This document shows positions 44,807-53,455 of a stretch of DNA of 64,000 bases, piece after piece. A program made the position numbers and the translations under genes. Numbering within the stretch: position 1 is the stretch's first letter; every line of letters begins with the position of its first letter. Source of the DNA: Flagellimonas yonaguniensis (GTDB lineage Bacteria > Bacteroidota > Bacteroidia > Flavobacteriales > Flavobacteriaceae). The DNA is taken from assembly GCF_029193885.1 (NCBI RefSeq), contig NZ_JARFVB010000014.1, positions 1 to 64,000 on the forward strand, written 5' to 3'. The notes beneath the pieces are model-generated. The model saw nothing but the letters and a program-made list of their open reading frames with translations, did no database searches and was not told the origin of the DNA.

Positions 44807-45208
44807 TCAGAATTGCTTGGTCAATGGTTTAAAGGCCGTACTGGAATCATGGCAAAGTGTACGGTGAACAGAAGTGATGGCCATATCGAAATAATCTTTG
44901 GAATAGGGCTTACACAAAAAATCGATACATCCCAGTTCTCTCGCGATTAAAGCATATCCGTCCTTTGTGGAACTTGATATAAAAGGGATTCTTCCCCCGA
45001 ACATTTCAAGAAAAGAAAGCCCATCCATGCCTGGCATCTCAATATCGGTCATGACAACTTGGGGCTTACAGGTCTGAATATGGATCCAGGCATCAATAGA
45101 GTCCTGGAAAGTTGTTACCCTTCCCACCAGAGGATGGAGCTTTGCAAGTTTTTCTGCAAGGGAAAGCCATAAGCGGGAATCGTCAACAATCACGAGGTCA
45201 AGTTTCAT
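44807..45208 (-). CDS. receiver-only response regulator
   Basis: The 133-residue protein is a single CheY-like receiver: DLVIVDDSRLWLSL with the acidic pair near residue 10, the phospho-acceptor in VMTDIEMPGMDG (~Asp55), Ser/Thr in FISSSTKDG (~80) and the conserved Lys in FLCKPYS (~103). No output domain follows, so it acts through a partner protein or as a phosphate relay. No histidine kinase is next to it. Confidence 0.85.
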   Translation of the reverse strand: MKLDLVIVDDSRLWLSLAEKLAKLHPLVGRVTTFQDSIDAWIHIQTCKPQVVMTDIEMPGMDGLSFLEMFGGRIPFISSSTKDGYALIARELGCIDFLCKPYSKDYFDMAITSVHRTLCHDSSTAFKPLTKQF

Positions 45209-46020
45209 TGTATCTATGATTTAGGGACTGGAAAATTAAATCTTTGTCACGTTGCGGGCAACAAACATGGATGAAGTGACCATAAATGGGTATAAATTGC
45301 ATAGGCTTAAGTTCAGCATACCAACCTTAATTGGCTCTAATAGTGGATATGGCTTAATTGTTTCTTAGATATTTGAATTTATACCGGGGAATTTCGTTCT
45401 GATCTTGGCATATGTCATTCATAATATTGACCCTGAAAAAGTTCAAATTAAAAAAGTTTAAATGAGTTCCATAGCTTTAGGTTCATAACCTTAAAGCCAT
45501 TAATGGATTTCTAGAAGAAAATATTTTGAAACAACCTATTGCTCTTCTTTTAAGCACAAGACTCCTTGATGGAAATGAGAAGCATTGGCTCACAGCTTTC
45601 CATTTTCAAAGGTAATGTGACATTTGATAGGGTGGATTCACAAAAAGGGGTATGGTGCGAAATCTGGGACAGGCAATGGAGGAAGTCAACATCTTATTTG
45701 TTTTGTTTTTTATCCGTCTTGATAAGATAGTATTGGGAATAGTGAATTTTTTCAATGAACACATATTATACTGAATGGCTTATACCTTGCCGATTTATAA
45801 TCATTACTCCATTATTTCCAACCGGGAGTAGTGTGTCTATTTAGGAAATGAAACAGGAACGGACGTCTTCCTTTATTATATCCTTAGCCGATTGCTTTCC
45901 AATATTTGCATGGAAAAGCATCTCTATTTGATGGGTGGGATGGGGCTTGTTAACCCCCTTCGTATTGACGTCCAAATCTACAAGGACAAAAAAGATTTTG
46001 CGAGGGATATTCTTGGAGCA
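45209..46020. other. intergenic, no gene recognised
   Basis: About 800 bp, AT-rich, without an assignable frame. It separates the receiver gene from the 3' end of the HD-hydrolase gene; no terminator was clear. Confidence 0.35.
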
Positions 46021-46665
46021 TCATGATGTTTTGTCCGATGGACCATTTGTAGTGCAATCGTCTAAGGAGGCGCTATCCGTTAGAAGCTTTTTGATATTCT
46101 CTTGTTTTATGGGCTCCCAATTATCCTTGGCATAGGGCGTATAAAAGGTATGGCGGTTTTGGAGAAGATCGATGTTCTGTTCTGCCCATTCTTTTGGAGA
46201 ATAGGAAACAATGCCCCGCTTGATGAATTCTTGTCGAAGGTGTTCCGCTATTATATGGTAACTCGCTTGACCAAAATGGGAGCAATCTGCATCACAAATG
46301 ATTTTTTCTGAAAAGTCTTTTGGTTTATATCCCATTTTTGTGGCGGCAATCAGGGATTCCACCTTCTTTATCCGGTTCTCTGGGCAGCCGTGTTTTTCCA
46401 AAAAATCACGCGCCATTACCATTCCCTTGTCCTCATGGTGCTGAGGATCTTTAATATACCCTATATCATGCAACCATGCTGCCAATAACAAGGTTTCGGT
46501 TTCCTGCTCGGGAAGACGATGATATTCGGCCATTTCCCGGACAGATTGTACAACCCGTAGGGAGTGATCGATGTTATGATATAAAAAATTAGGGTCGAGA
46601 ACATTGATCAGAAGCTGTTTTGCATAACTCTCAGCCTGTTCGAGCAAGGTGTAATTTGGAATCAT
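46021..46665 (-). CDS. HD-domain phosphohydrolase
   Basis: The 214-residue protein has the HD-superfamily metal ligands: His in YHNIDHSLRVV (~33), the HD pair in WLHDIGY (~66), His in QHHEDKG (~75) and Asp in CDADCSHFG (~125). This is the layout of small YfbR-unrelated HDc proteins that hydrolyse nucleotides or cyclic nucleotides. The substrate is not clear. The gene is monocistronic as far as seen. Confidence 0.8.
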   Translation of the reverse strand: MIPNYTLLEQAESYAKQLLINVLDPNFLYHNIDHSLRVVQSVREMAEYHRLPEQETETLLLAAWLHDIGYIKDPQHHEDKGMVMARDFLEKHGCPENRIKKVESLIAATKMGYKPKDFSEKIICDADCSHFGQASYHIIAEHLRQEFIKRGIVSYSPKEWAEQNIDLLQNRHTFYTPYAKDNWEPIKQENIKKLLTDSASLDDCTTNGPSDKTS

Positions 46666-47384
46666 TTTTTATAGTTTTTATATCTCTTCTCTCTTATGGT
46701 AATTCCAAGAAAATTAAATTCTTATCCCTTCAACATTTCATATTAACACCCCTCTTTCCTATTCCGAATCGTTGAAAGGTCCTTAAAGTATGCCCCAATG
46801 GGGTCCAAATTCTTACATCCGTTAAGTTAATCATTAATTGAAACACAGAATGGGGTTAAATATTGTCCATTTTTTTGCCAAGCGGGAGAAAAATGCGAAA
46901 TAATGGTGTGATTAAAAAATAGAATGCCATTAAGTAATTTATAATCAATTGGTTGAATGATTGATGGCGAGCTTTTGGAAACAATGTTCACAGTGGTAAA
47001 TTTATGTTAATAATTAGATTTTGTTTGTTTGCTTTTTATGACAATAAGTGCTGATTCTTGGATATTGGTTAAAAAAACACCGATCCGTAGGAAGCATCAC
47101 GGTGGTATTTCTGACCGATATGGTAATCGGTATGCCATGTATATATTTGAGTTGACCATTGTAAATAGTGGAAGGCTGTGTCCATTGGTACCTCGGACAT
47201 TCATAAAGCATTTGGTTTCCGGCGGTGTCTTGAGGGTTGGGATACTTCAAAAAAATGGGGGTGTAGTTCAATTGGTGGTGTAGTGCGAAAAGTGTTCAAG
47301 TAAAACCGATCCGGTCGTATTGATGTATCTTTACGCTTTGATTCCCAGTGTTCCCTTGAAAAACCTCCAAAAAATTGTTCAACC
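46666..47384. other. intergenic, no gene recognised
   Basis: About 720 bp between divergent HD-hydrolase and phospholipase genes. Only short frames occur (47029-47283 + and its antisense), with no family match. It must contain both promoters. Confidence 0.35.
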
Positions 47385-48230
47385 ATGAATTTTAGTAAAA
47401 TAGTGTGCTCTTTTGTGTTTATTCTTCCGTTTTGCATTCGATACTGTAATGCACAAAGAATAAGTAAGTCTGAATTGAATGATTCCATCCAAAACTTTTC
47501 TTATTTCACAATACATAAGGATAACTATTTTATCACAGGGGTACCTTTGACCAACGACATCAATAGCAATACGGCAGATGCCAAGTACCAAATAAGTTTT
47601 AAACAGATGATTACAAGGGACAAGCTTCCATGGGACACCTATTTGTTCATCACCTATACACAAAAAGCCTTTTGGAACATCTATAAAGACTCCTACCCAT
47701 TCCGGGATATCAATTTTAACCCGAGCTTGGTACTGGGAAAAACCATTTTTAACAAGAGCCAGAAACTAGAGGGTATCGCAACTATTGCTTTTGAACATGA
47801 ATCCAATGGCCGGGACAGTATCTATTCAAGGAGTTGGAACCGAATTTCTGGCAGCTTTATCACCAGCCTGACCAAAAGAACAGTGGCTGAATTTAAGGCC
47901 TGGATACCTTTTGGTTACAAAAGTGGTAATCCGGAATTGTTGGAGTACGCAGGATTGGGAGAGATCAATTTGGAACATGAATTGAAAAAGAATAGGATAT
48001 ACCTTAATGTGATGTTTAGAAAAGGATTGAATTTTAAAGCAAAGGGTGTATTTCGTCCACGCCTTTATTTTGCTCCTTTTGGAAAAAATATATCGAATCA
48101 ATATATAATGGTAGAATGGTATTGGGGGCAAGGGGAAAGTTTACTTGAATACGAAGAATCAAGAAGCATGATCCGTGTTGGGTATGTCATTAAAAGCAAC
48201 GAATTTAACTTTTTTAGAATGAAGAATTAG
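47385..48230 (+). CDS. pldA: outer-membrane phospholipase A1 (OMPLA/PldA)
   Basis: The 281-residue protein has a signal peptide (cleavage near CNAQ) and a 12-strand OMPLA barrel. The motif FEHESNGRDSIYSRSWNRI gives His138, Ser140 and Asn152, each four residues before His142, Ser144 and Asn156 of the E. coli enzyme. The FITYTQKAFWNIY and PFRDINFNP blocks agree too. OMPLA hydrolyses phospholipids that reach the outer leaflet when the outer membrane is damaged. The symbol is by family resemblance. Confidence 0.9.
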   Translation: MNFSKIVCSFVFILPFCIRYCNAQRISKSELNDSIQNFSYFTIHKDNYFITGVPLTNDINSNTADAKYQISFKQMITRDKLPWDTYLFITYTQKAFWNIYKDSYPFRDINFNPSLVLGKTIFNKSQKLEGIATIAFEHESNGRDSIYSRSWNRISGSFITSLTKRTVAEFKAWIPFGYKSGNPELLEYAGLGEINLEHELKKNRIYLNVMFRKGLNFKAKGVFRPRLYFAPFGKNISNQYIMVEWYWGQGESLLEYEESRSMIRVGYVIKSNEFNFFRMKN

Positions 48231-48729
48231 GTTGTTTTGGATGCCGCCATCGACTATTTTGCTGTTGAAGAACAACCGGGGTATACTAAAATCACCATGG
48301 TTCATTGCGAGTCGGCCAACGGTTTAAGGTTGCTTTTTTTGGATTTTTGAATCTTTCTGCCGAACTTTTGGTATTGGGAAGAGGATGTGTGGTTTTGATA
48401 GGGGAATACGAATCGTCAAGTTCTTTTTTTCTTTGATAAATGTCTTTCAAACCTATCCCAAAAGGGAATGGAGGCCCGTATGGACGACCCTGCCCTGACT
48501 GGTGGATTTGGAACAAAGGCCATTTTGAATATGTATGGACATTAAAATGTTTCTTAATTTATGTTTAACCTATGGTGTACCGTTAAATGGGTGCTTGTAC
48601 TGTCATTGGCATTGAGCGCTGGAAGGTATTTGCAAAAGGATATTGAGGATTCCCATCTTGATTGGTTATGAAGGTGAAAAAGGGTGAATTCCTGTAATGA
48701 AAACATTTGAGCAGCTATAGATAAAACAT
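48231..48729. other. intergenic with unidentified coding fragments
   Basis: Directly after the pldA stop one frame reads LDAAIDYFAVEEQPGYTKIT and VHCESANG before it closes near 48350. It looks like a piece of a lost enzyme, perhaps a class V aminotransferase, but this is a guess. The rest holds nothing recognised except the pirin leader. Confidence 0.25.
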
Positions 48730-49461
48730 ATGATACATAAACACGGTATAGAGAAAAAGGTCAGAAGTCAAAAAATTTCTAGTTTGTTCCCCGGATGTGG
48801 GGTATCAAGCGAAGACACTGGGCTGGGTGCTATCGGAAAGATAGACCATGCCCGGATTCCTTCAGGGATAACCATTAAGATGCATCCACATATCAACGAT
48901 GATATCCTGTCGTATTTTAGGGTAGGTGTATCAAAGCACATTGATTCGGAAAACATAACTGCTGAAATATCAAGAAAAAAGTTAATGTTGATGCAGGCAG
49001 GAAAGATATTCCATCACGAGGAACAAATTCTGGAACCTTTGGAAGGCCTTCAGATTTTTATTAGGCCTCAATATAAAGATGATAGGCCGAAGGTCTCTTT
49101 TTTTGATTTGGATGAAACCGATAGCCTAAATCAATGGCGTTTATTGGCCTCACCGGGAAACCAAACCCCATTGCGATTCACAAGCGAAACTTGGATATAT
49201 GATATTGCCATAGATGAGAGGACACGATTCACTTTGCCAAAGCTCCCAGAGAAAGGCCTGATCGCCTTATTGTATGTTTTTGAAGGGGAGCTGTTATTGA
49301 ATGAAACCATGGAACTGCTCAAGGAAGAAAGTGTTGTCATCAAGGACGAATCCATAAAACTGGAAGCTGAACCTGGTACCGAGCTCGTACTATTTTTTAC
49401 GAATGAGGAATCCAATTGTTACAAAAATGGAATGTACAGTGGCAATCAGTTTAGATTATAG
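48730..49461 (+). CDS. pirin-family cupin protein (paralogue)
   Basis: The 243-residue protein closely follows the pirin at 3293-4030, including IKMHPHINDDILSYFRVG, the EEQILEPLEGLQIFIRP stretch and the closing KNGMYSGNQF. It is a bicupin with the metal-site region in the first cupin. Function, quercetinase-like or regulatory, is not resolved. It stands alone between pldA and the SufR-like gene and has no HxlR gene beside it. Confidence 0.85.
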   Translation: MIHKHGIEKKVRSQKISSLFPGCGVSSEDTGLGAIGKIDHARIPSGITIKMHPHINDDILSYFRVGVSKHIDSENITAEISRKKLMLMQAGKIFHHEEQILEPLEGLQIFIRPQYKDDRPKVSFFDLDETDSLNQWRLLASPGNQTPLRFTSETWIYDIAIDERTRFTLPKLPEKGLIALLYVFEGELLLNETMELLKEESVVIKDESIKLEAEPGTELVLFFTNEESNCYKNGMYSGNQFRL

Positions 49462-49595
49462 GATGTTTTGGAGGGGTAGCCACATTTTTTAAGCCTTTCA
49501 TAGGTTTATAGCCAATGGGGCCATAATTGCCCATAACCAATCCCTTGTTGGGTCAATCATGTATATTTCCGAAAAATTAGTTGGATAAATCGATT

Positions 49596-50237
49596 TTAAG
49601 TATTTGATTTTTCCTTTATCAAATAGGTGCAGCGCCTGTCACCGGCCAGAATATGTTTTACCCTTTCAACTTGGATATTGGGGCCAAAAACTGCTTGGAA
49701 TACACTGAGCTCCGATGAGCAAAACTTTTGGCAAATGCTGGCAGCATCACAAATGGGACAATGGTTTTCGATAAGTTCAAAGTGGCCATCCCCCGTTTTT
49801 TCAAACGTGGCCATGTACCCCTCTTTCTCCCTTAATTGTGCCAATTTTTGGACTTTTTCTTCCAGGGTGTCCGTTTCAGCTATGGTCTTCCGATAGTTGT
49901 CGAGATTATCTTTTCCTGTGGAAGTGATGATTTTGGACAATGTCTCCTCTCCAAAATCTTCCTTGATTTTATTGATAAGTCGTAATGTCAGTTCAGAATG
50001 TTTATTGGGGAATTTTGCATGTCCTTCTTTGGTCAATGACCAAAATTGTTGTGGCCGCCCCCTTCCTTTGGCACGGCTTTCTGATTTTACATATCCTTCA
50101 TTCGCCAATTTTAAAAGCTGGAACCTGGCACCTTCCGTTGTTATACAGAGCATCTTGGCCAAATCCTTTAAGGTTTTTTCCCCTTCATTTTTAAGGATGC
50201 ACAAGGCGCGTTCATTTTCCTGTATTATCTTATCCAT
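49596..50237 (-). CDS. SufR-like Fe-S cluster transcriptional regulator
   Basis: The 213-residue protein has a DeoR/ArsR-like helix-turn-helix (residues ~22-55: [20 protein letters not shown]) with an RGRPQQFW wing, and a C-terminal half with [20 protein letters not shown] and GDRRCTYLI. Cys160, Cys173 and Cys203 are 13 and 30 apart, close to the 13 and 28 of the cluster ligands of SufR (Cys164, 177, 205). Cluster binding is likely. The start is the ATG at 50235-50237. It is divergent from sodA and shares a palindromic operator with it, so it probably represses itself and sodA and responds to oxidation of the cluster. Confidence 0.85.
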   Translation of the reverse strand: MDKIIQENERALCILKNEGEKTLKDLAKMLCITTEGARFQLLKLANEGYVKSESRAKGRGRPQQFWSLTKEGHAKFPNKHSELTLRLINKIKEDFGEETLSKIITSTGKDNLDNYRKTIAETDTLEEKVQKLAQLREKEGYMATFEKTGDGHFELIENHCPICDAASICQKFCSSELSVFQAVFGPNIQVERVKHILAGDRRCTYLIKEKSNT

Positions 50238-50240
50238 AAT

Positions 50241-50285
50241 AAACAAAGTAAATATTTGTTTTATTGTGTAAATATACTATCTTTG
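50241..50285. promoter_or_regulatory. sodA promoter and SufR-like operator
   Basis: AAACAAA-GTAAATA-TTTGTTT (50241-50261) is a perfect inverted repeat. Its right arm contains the -33 TTTG (50255-50258), 19 bp before TATCTTTG (50278-50285), the -7 of sodA. The left arm is 3 bp from the start codon of the regulator, so binding would silence both genes. Confidence 0.7.
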
Positions 50286-50324
50286 TGTTGTTATCAAAAG
50301 ATATTTAAATCAAATCTACATATT

Positions 50325-50930
50325 ATGAGTCACAAATTACCGGAATTACCGTATAGTTACGATGCACTTTCACCGTACATTGATGCCACAACAATGGAAA
50401 TACACCATACCAAGCATCACCAAGGATATGTAAACAAATTGAATGCGGCACTGGAAGAGGCTGGATTGGAAGGGTCGGATTTGGAGGACCTTTTCGGAAA
50501 AGTGTCAAAGCTATCCAGTGGTATCCGTAACAATGGGGGAGGTCATTACAACCACAGTTTATTTTGGACCATTTTAACGCCCAACGGATCGGAAATGCCT
50601 TCTAAACTATTGGAGGCCATTGAAAATACCTTTGGCTCTTTTGAAGAGTTTAAAACCATCTTTTCCAATACTGCCGCTACCCGTTTTGGATCTGGATGGG
50701 CCTGGTTGATTGTTGCTGCGAATGGTGAATTGAAAGTAACCTCGACACCAAACCAGGATAACCCCATGATGGATACCGCACCAGACCAAGGCACCCCTAT
50801 TTTTGGGTTGGATGTTTGGGAGCACGCCTATTATCTTAATTATCAAAATAAAAGGCCAGAGTATATCAATGCTTTTTGGAATGTAGTTAATTGGCATGAA
50901 GTCGAAAAGCGGTATTTAGCAGCTGTGTAA
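50325..50930 (+). CDS. sodA: Mn/Fe superoxide dismutase
   Basis: The 201-residue enzyme has the four metal ligands: His27 (EIHHTKHH), His77 ([11 protein letters not shown]), Asp163 and His167 ([10 protein letters not shown]). [10 protein letters not shown] and the QDNPMM segment resemble Mn-type or cambialistic SODs. ATG 50325 ([14 protein letters not shown]) is the normal cytoplasmic start; the earlier frame from 50256 lies on the promoter. It detoxifies superoxide. It is controlled by the divergent SufR-like regulator by arrangement, and followed by a terminator. Confidence 0.95.
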   Translation: MSHKLPELPYSYDALSPYIDATTMEIHHTKHHQGYVNKLNAALEEAGLEGSDLEDLFGKVSKLSSGIRNNGGGHYNHSLFWTILTPNGSEMPSKLLEAIENTFGSFEEFKTIFSNTAATRFGSGWAWLIVAANGELKVTSTPNQDNPMMDTAPDQGTPIFGLDVWEHAYYLNYQNKRPEYINAFWNVVNWHEVEKRYLAAV

Positions 50931-50948
50931 CTCGCTCTCTGAGTCCTT

Positions 50949-50986
50949 AAACCATGCCCGGTTTTATGATTGTCCGGGTGTGGTTT
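50949..50986 (+). terminator. terminator of sodA
   Basis: AAACCATGCCCGG (50949-50961) pairs with CCGGGTGTGGTTT (50974-50986) over 13 bp with two G-T wobbles, followed by TAAACCTTTTAT. Confidence 0.7.
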
Positions 50987-51082
50987 TAAACCTTTTATAT
51001 CCTTGCATATCAAATACTTTGATCTTGGTTAATTCCTTTCTTAATGCCCAAAAGGGGCATATATGCCAATTTCAAAACTACT

Positions 51083-51721
51083 ATGGATGAGAACCTACCC
51101 AATGTTTCATTTTTGACCACTGTCCTATTGGACTTGGTTGGTTCATGTGGGAAGAAAGAGACCGTCCAAGCTGATTTGGCCCATCGAGGGGCATTTCAAA
51201 ATGCCAATGGGGCCCATGCCAGTTTCCACCCATCATTTACCATTACTAGGGCCGTTGGTTTTTCGAGTTTCGAGCTTGATGACCTTTTTAAGAAGAATGT
51301 AGGGTTATTTGCCAATATTACAGGTGGGCTATTGCAACCCATTTTCAATTGTGGAACCTTGAAGGCAAGTCTGGAAGTCACAAAATCAGGACAACAAATT
51401 GCCTACTACAATTTCGACCAGACGATGCTGAAAGCTGGCCAAGAGGTCACGGATGCACTGTTTGCCTATCAACAGGCAGATGATATCAAGTACAAGAAAA
51501 GATCGGGCCAATGGGATGCCTTGAATACGTCGGTATTATATGCCAAACGATTATTGGAAAACAATTCACAGACCAATTATACCGATGTACTGACATCGGA
51601 GCAAAATTTGTTGTCCGTGGAAATGCAGGGGATTCTGGATGTGCTTGAACGCAAGGTGAGTATCATCAACCTGTACAGGGCGCTGCTACGTGGATGGAAA
51701 ATTACAGGGGACAATGAATGA
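51083..51721 (+). pseudogene. chimeric remnant: adaptor-like lipoprotein signal joined to an efflux outer-membrane factor
   Basis: The first ~40 residues read MDENLPNVSFLTTVLLDLVG then SCGKKETVQ, a lipoprotein signal typical of RND adaptors. From residue ~42 (ADLAHRGAFQNANGAHASF) the sequence follows the C-terminal half of RND outer-membrane factors through GGLLQPIFN to the end LYRALLRGWK, as in the protein at 28585. The adaptor body, pump and N-terminal half of the channel are absent. One internal deletion through an ancestral adaptor-pump-channel operon explains it. The product, 212 residues, cannot form a normal channel. A start at 51044 is also open. Confidence 0.6.
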
Positions 51722-52661
51722 TAAGGTTAGAAGATATCATCACATCACCATTGTCAACGACGCTTCATTTTTGATCAGTTCGGATGATTCCATCTTAAAG
51801 GCGGCCTTGAAAAAGAAAATCCCTTTCTGTTGTGAATGTGGTGGGAGGGCAAGATGTTCCACCTGTCGGATTTTGGTGATTCACGGCGAGGAACATCTTT
51901 CGGAAATAAATGTTGCGGAACGAAATGTACAGAAGTACTTTGATTTGCCGGATAACGTCCGTCTTGCCTGCCAGACTTATGTAAAAGGTGGATCTGTTAA
52001 GGTCAAGCGTATCATGAACGATGAGAGCGACTATCCGTTGTACCTAAGAAACAAGATCATGAAGGGAGAAAACATAGGGAAAGAAATGCGGCTGTGCCTT
52101 GTATTTTTGGATATTAGAAACTTCACTCCCTTTGTGGAACACCATTTGGCCTTTGATGTGATCCATGTGGTAAGAAAGCTCTTTTATCACTTTGAAGAAA
52201 TTATCAAAGCGAACAATGGGAGGATCATTGAAACGGCAGGAGATGGGCTTTATGCGGCCTTCGGCTTTGACCAAACAACGAGGGAAAGTACCAACAAGGC
52301 GGTTGCCTCTGTTTGGGAAATGTTCAAGGCTTTGGAAAAATTGAACGGGGAGTATTTTAAAAGATATTTTAACCAAGAAATTGAAATAGGTGTTGGTGTC
52401 CATTTGGGAAAGGTAGTTACAGGAGATCTCTTAATTCAAGATAATCCACATCCATTGGTAATGGGATACCCTGTAAATGTAGCGGCTAGGATACAAGATC
52501 TAACCAAAAAGTTCAACAATAATTTTATAGTATCCGAGGAAGTTTATAGAGAATTGCGGCACAAACCGATTTCGGTTCACACTTTGGAACGATTGAAAGG
52601 AGTCGAGCAGCCTTTCACACTATATTTATTGGGCGAGGAATTTTCGTATCAGAAGGAATAA
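51714..52661 (+). CDS. 2Fe-2S ferredoxin domain fused to a class III nucleotide cyclase
   Basis: The 315-residue protein has a ferredoxin domain (1-~105) with Cys42, Cys48, Cys51 and Cys86 (C-x5-C-x2-C-x34-C, the adrenodoxin-like spacing) and a class III cyclase domain (~125-310) with both metal-binding aspartates, Asp133 (VFLDIRNFT) and Asp177 (ETAGDGLYAAFG), and the transition-state Asn255 and Arg259 (PVNVAARI). Whether ATP or GTP is used is unclear. Similar fusions exist in some proteobacteria and cyanobacteria. A redox-controlled second messenger is an inference. ATG 51714 overlaps the stop of the chimeric gene. Its neighbours are sodA and the Fe-S regulator. Confidence 0.9.
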   Translation: MNDKVRRYHHITIVNDASFLISSDDSILKAALKKKIPFCCECGGRARCSTCRILVIHGEEHLSEINVAERNVQKYFDLPDNVRLACQTYVKGGSVKVKRIMNDESDYPLYLRNKIMKGENIGKEMRLCLVFLDIRNFTPFVEHHLAFDVIHVVRKLFYHFEEIIKANNGRIIETAGDGLYAAFGFDQTTRESTNKAVASVWEMFKALEKLNGEYFKRYFNQEIEIGVGVHLGKVVTGDLLIQDNPHPLVMGYPVNVAARIQDLTKKFNNNFIVSEEVYRELRHKPISVHTLERLKGVEQPFTLYLLGEEFSYQKE

Positions 52662-52793
52662 AGGAAAACGGGTAAGGGCAAAAGATGAGGCTTTGAAAAC
52701 ACTGAAAAAGCAATCTTATGGGAATTTTGTTTTCAGCTGGGATGCCGAAGGGGTAACGGTTGATGCCGTTAAATATTATGAATAAAATGTAAA

Positions 52794-53270
52794 ATGTTGA
52801 ATTTTGATGATTTTAGCACGAATTTAGGTAAGGTACTTCTAGAGTGCAGTCTGTTTATGAGTTTTGGGACGACTCCCTATACCTTTGATAAGGTCAATGG
52901 AGTGGAAGTAGAGGAAAAATATGATTTTCAAAAAGGGGTCATTACCTATCTAGCCATTTACCTGTGGGAGGAATATGGCGTTGCCGAATTGGAGGATTTT
53001 TTACGGAATAGCCAGGAGGTGATAAGTATGGAGGAACACACTACGGAACTGTTTATCCAATATAGTGTGGATAGATATCTGGATCATGATCTAATGTATG
53101 CTTGGAAGATTAAACAGGGAACCATTGCCTTTGGATATTTGGTGGCTAAGTTAAGGTCTACCCAAGATTTGACAATCTATACGGCTAATCCTCAGGAGTT
53201 GGAGTTTTTGGAGGATGTTCTTCCCAAGCATAGCAACATGAAACTTTTTGCTGTTGCAATGCTCAAATAG
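52794..53270 (+). CDS. hypothetical protein
   Basis: The 158-residue protein is cytoplasmic by appearance, without membrane or signal segments. It opens MLNFDDFSTNLGKVLLECSL and has alternating helices with acidic and aromatic residues, such as YLAIYLWEEYGVAELEDFL. I do not recognise the family. It lies 130 bp after the cyclase gene in the same direction and could be a partner of it. Confidence 0.6.
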   Translation: MLNFDDFSTNLGKVLLECSLFMSFGTTPYTFDKVNGVEVEEKYDFQKGVITYLAIYLWEEYGVAELEDFLRNSQEVISMEEHTTELFIQYSVDRYLDHDLMYAWKIKQGTIAFGYLVAKLRSTQDLTIYTANPQELEFLEDVLPKHSNMKLFAVAMLK

Positions 53271-53325
53271 GGCCCTCCTAAAGGTTGGCCATTATTGATG
53301 TACCTTGGAAGGTATTGATGCCATA

Positions 53326-53377
53326 TCATCTGCCATTCCCTATGATATCGTTGGGAAACCGTACCTAGGGCAGATGA
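53326..53377. repeat. inverted repeat upstream of aconitase
   Basis: TCATCTGCC (53326-53334) and its complement GGCAGATGA (53369-53377) lie 34 bp apart, about 80 bp before the aconitase start. It could be an RNA hairpin or operator; there is no T-run. Confidence 0.4.
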
Positions 53378-53455
53378 GGTGGCCCCATGATAATTTAGCC
53401 TATTGTCCATGTGCCCTTCAATTTGTAAATTACTAGTGACTTAAACGTTTGACAC

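Noticed and set aside
48231..48350. Frame after pldA with VHCESANG, possible aminotransferase fragment
   Set aside because: Similarity rests on a few residues; kept only as a note on the spacer.
52680..52785. Open frame ending FSWDAEGVTVDAVKYYE just before the 158-residue gene
   Set aside because: No start codon or homologue recalled; may be chance or a small relic.
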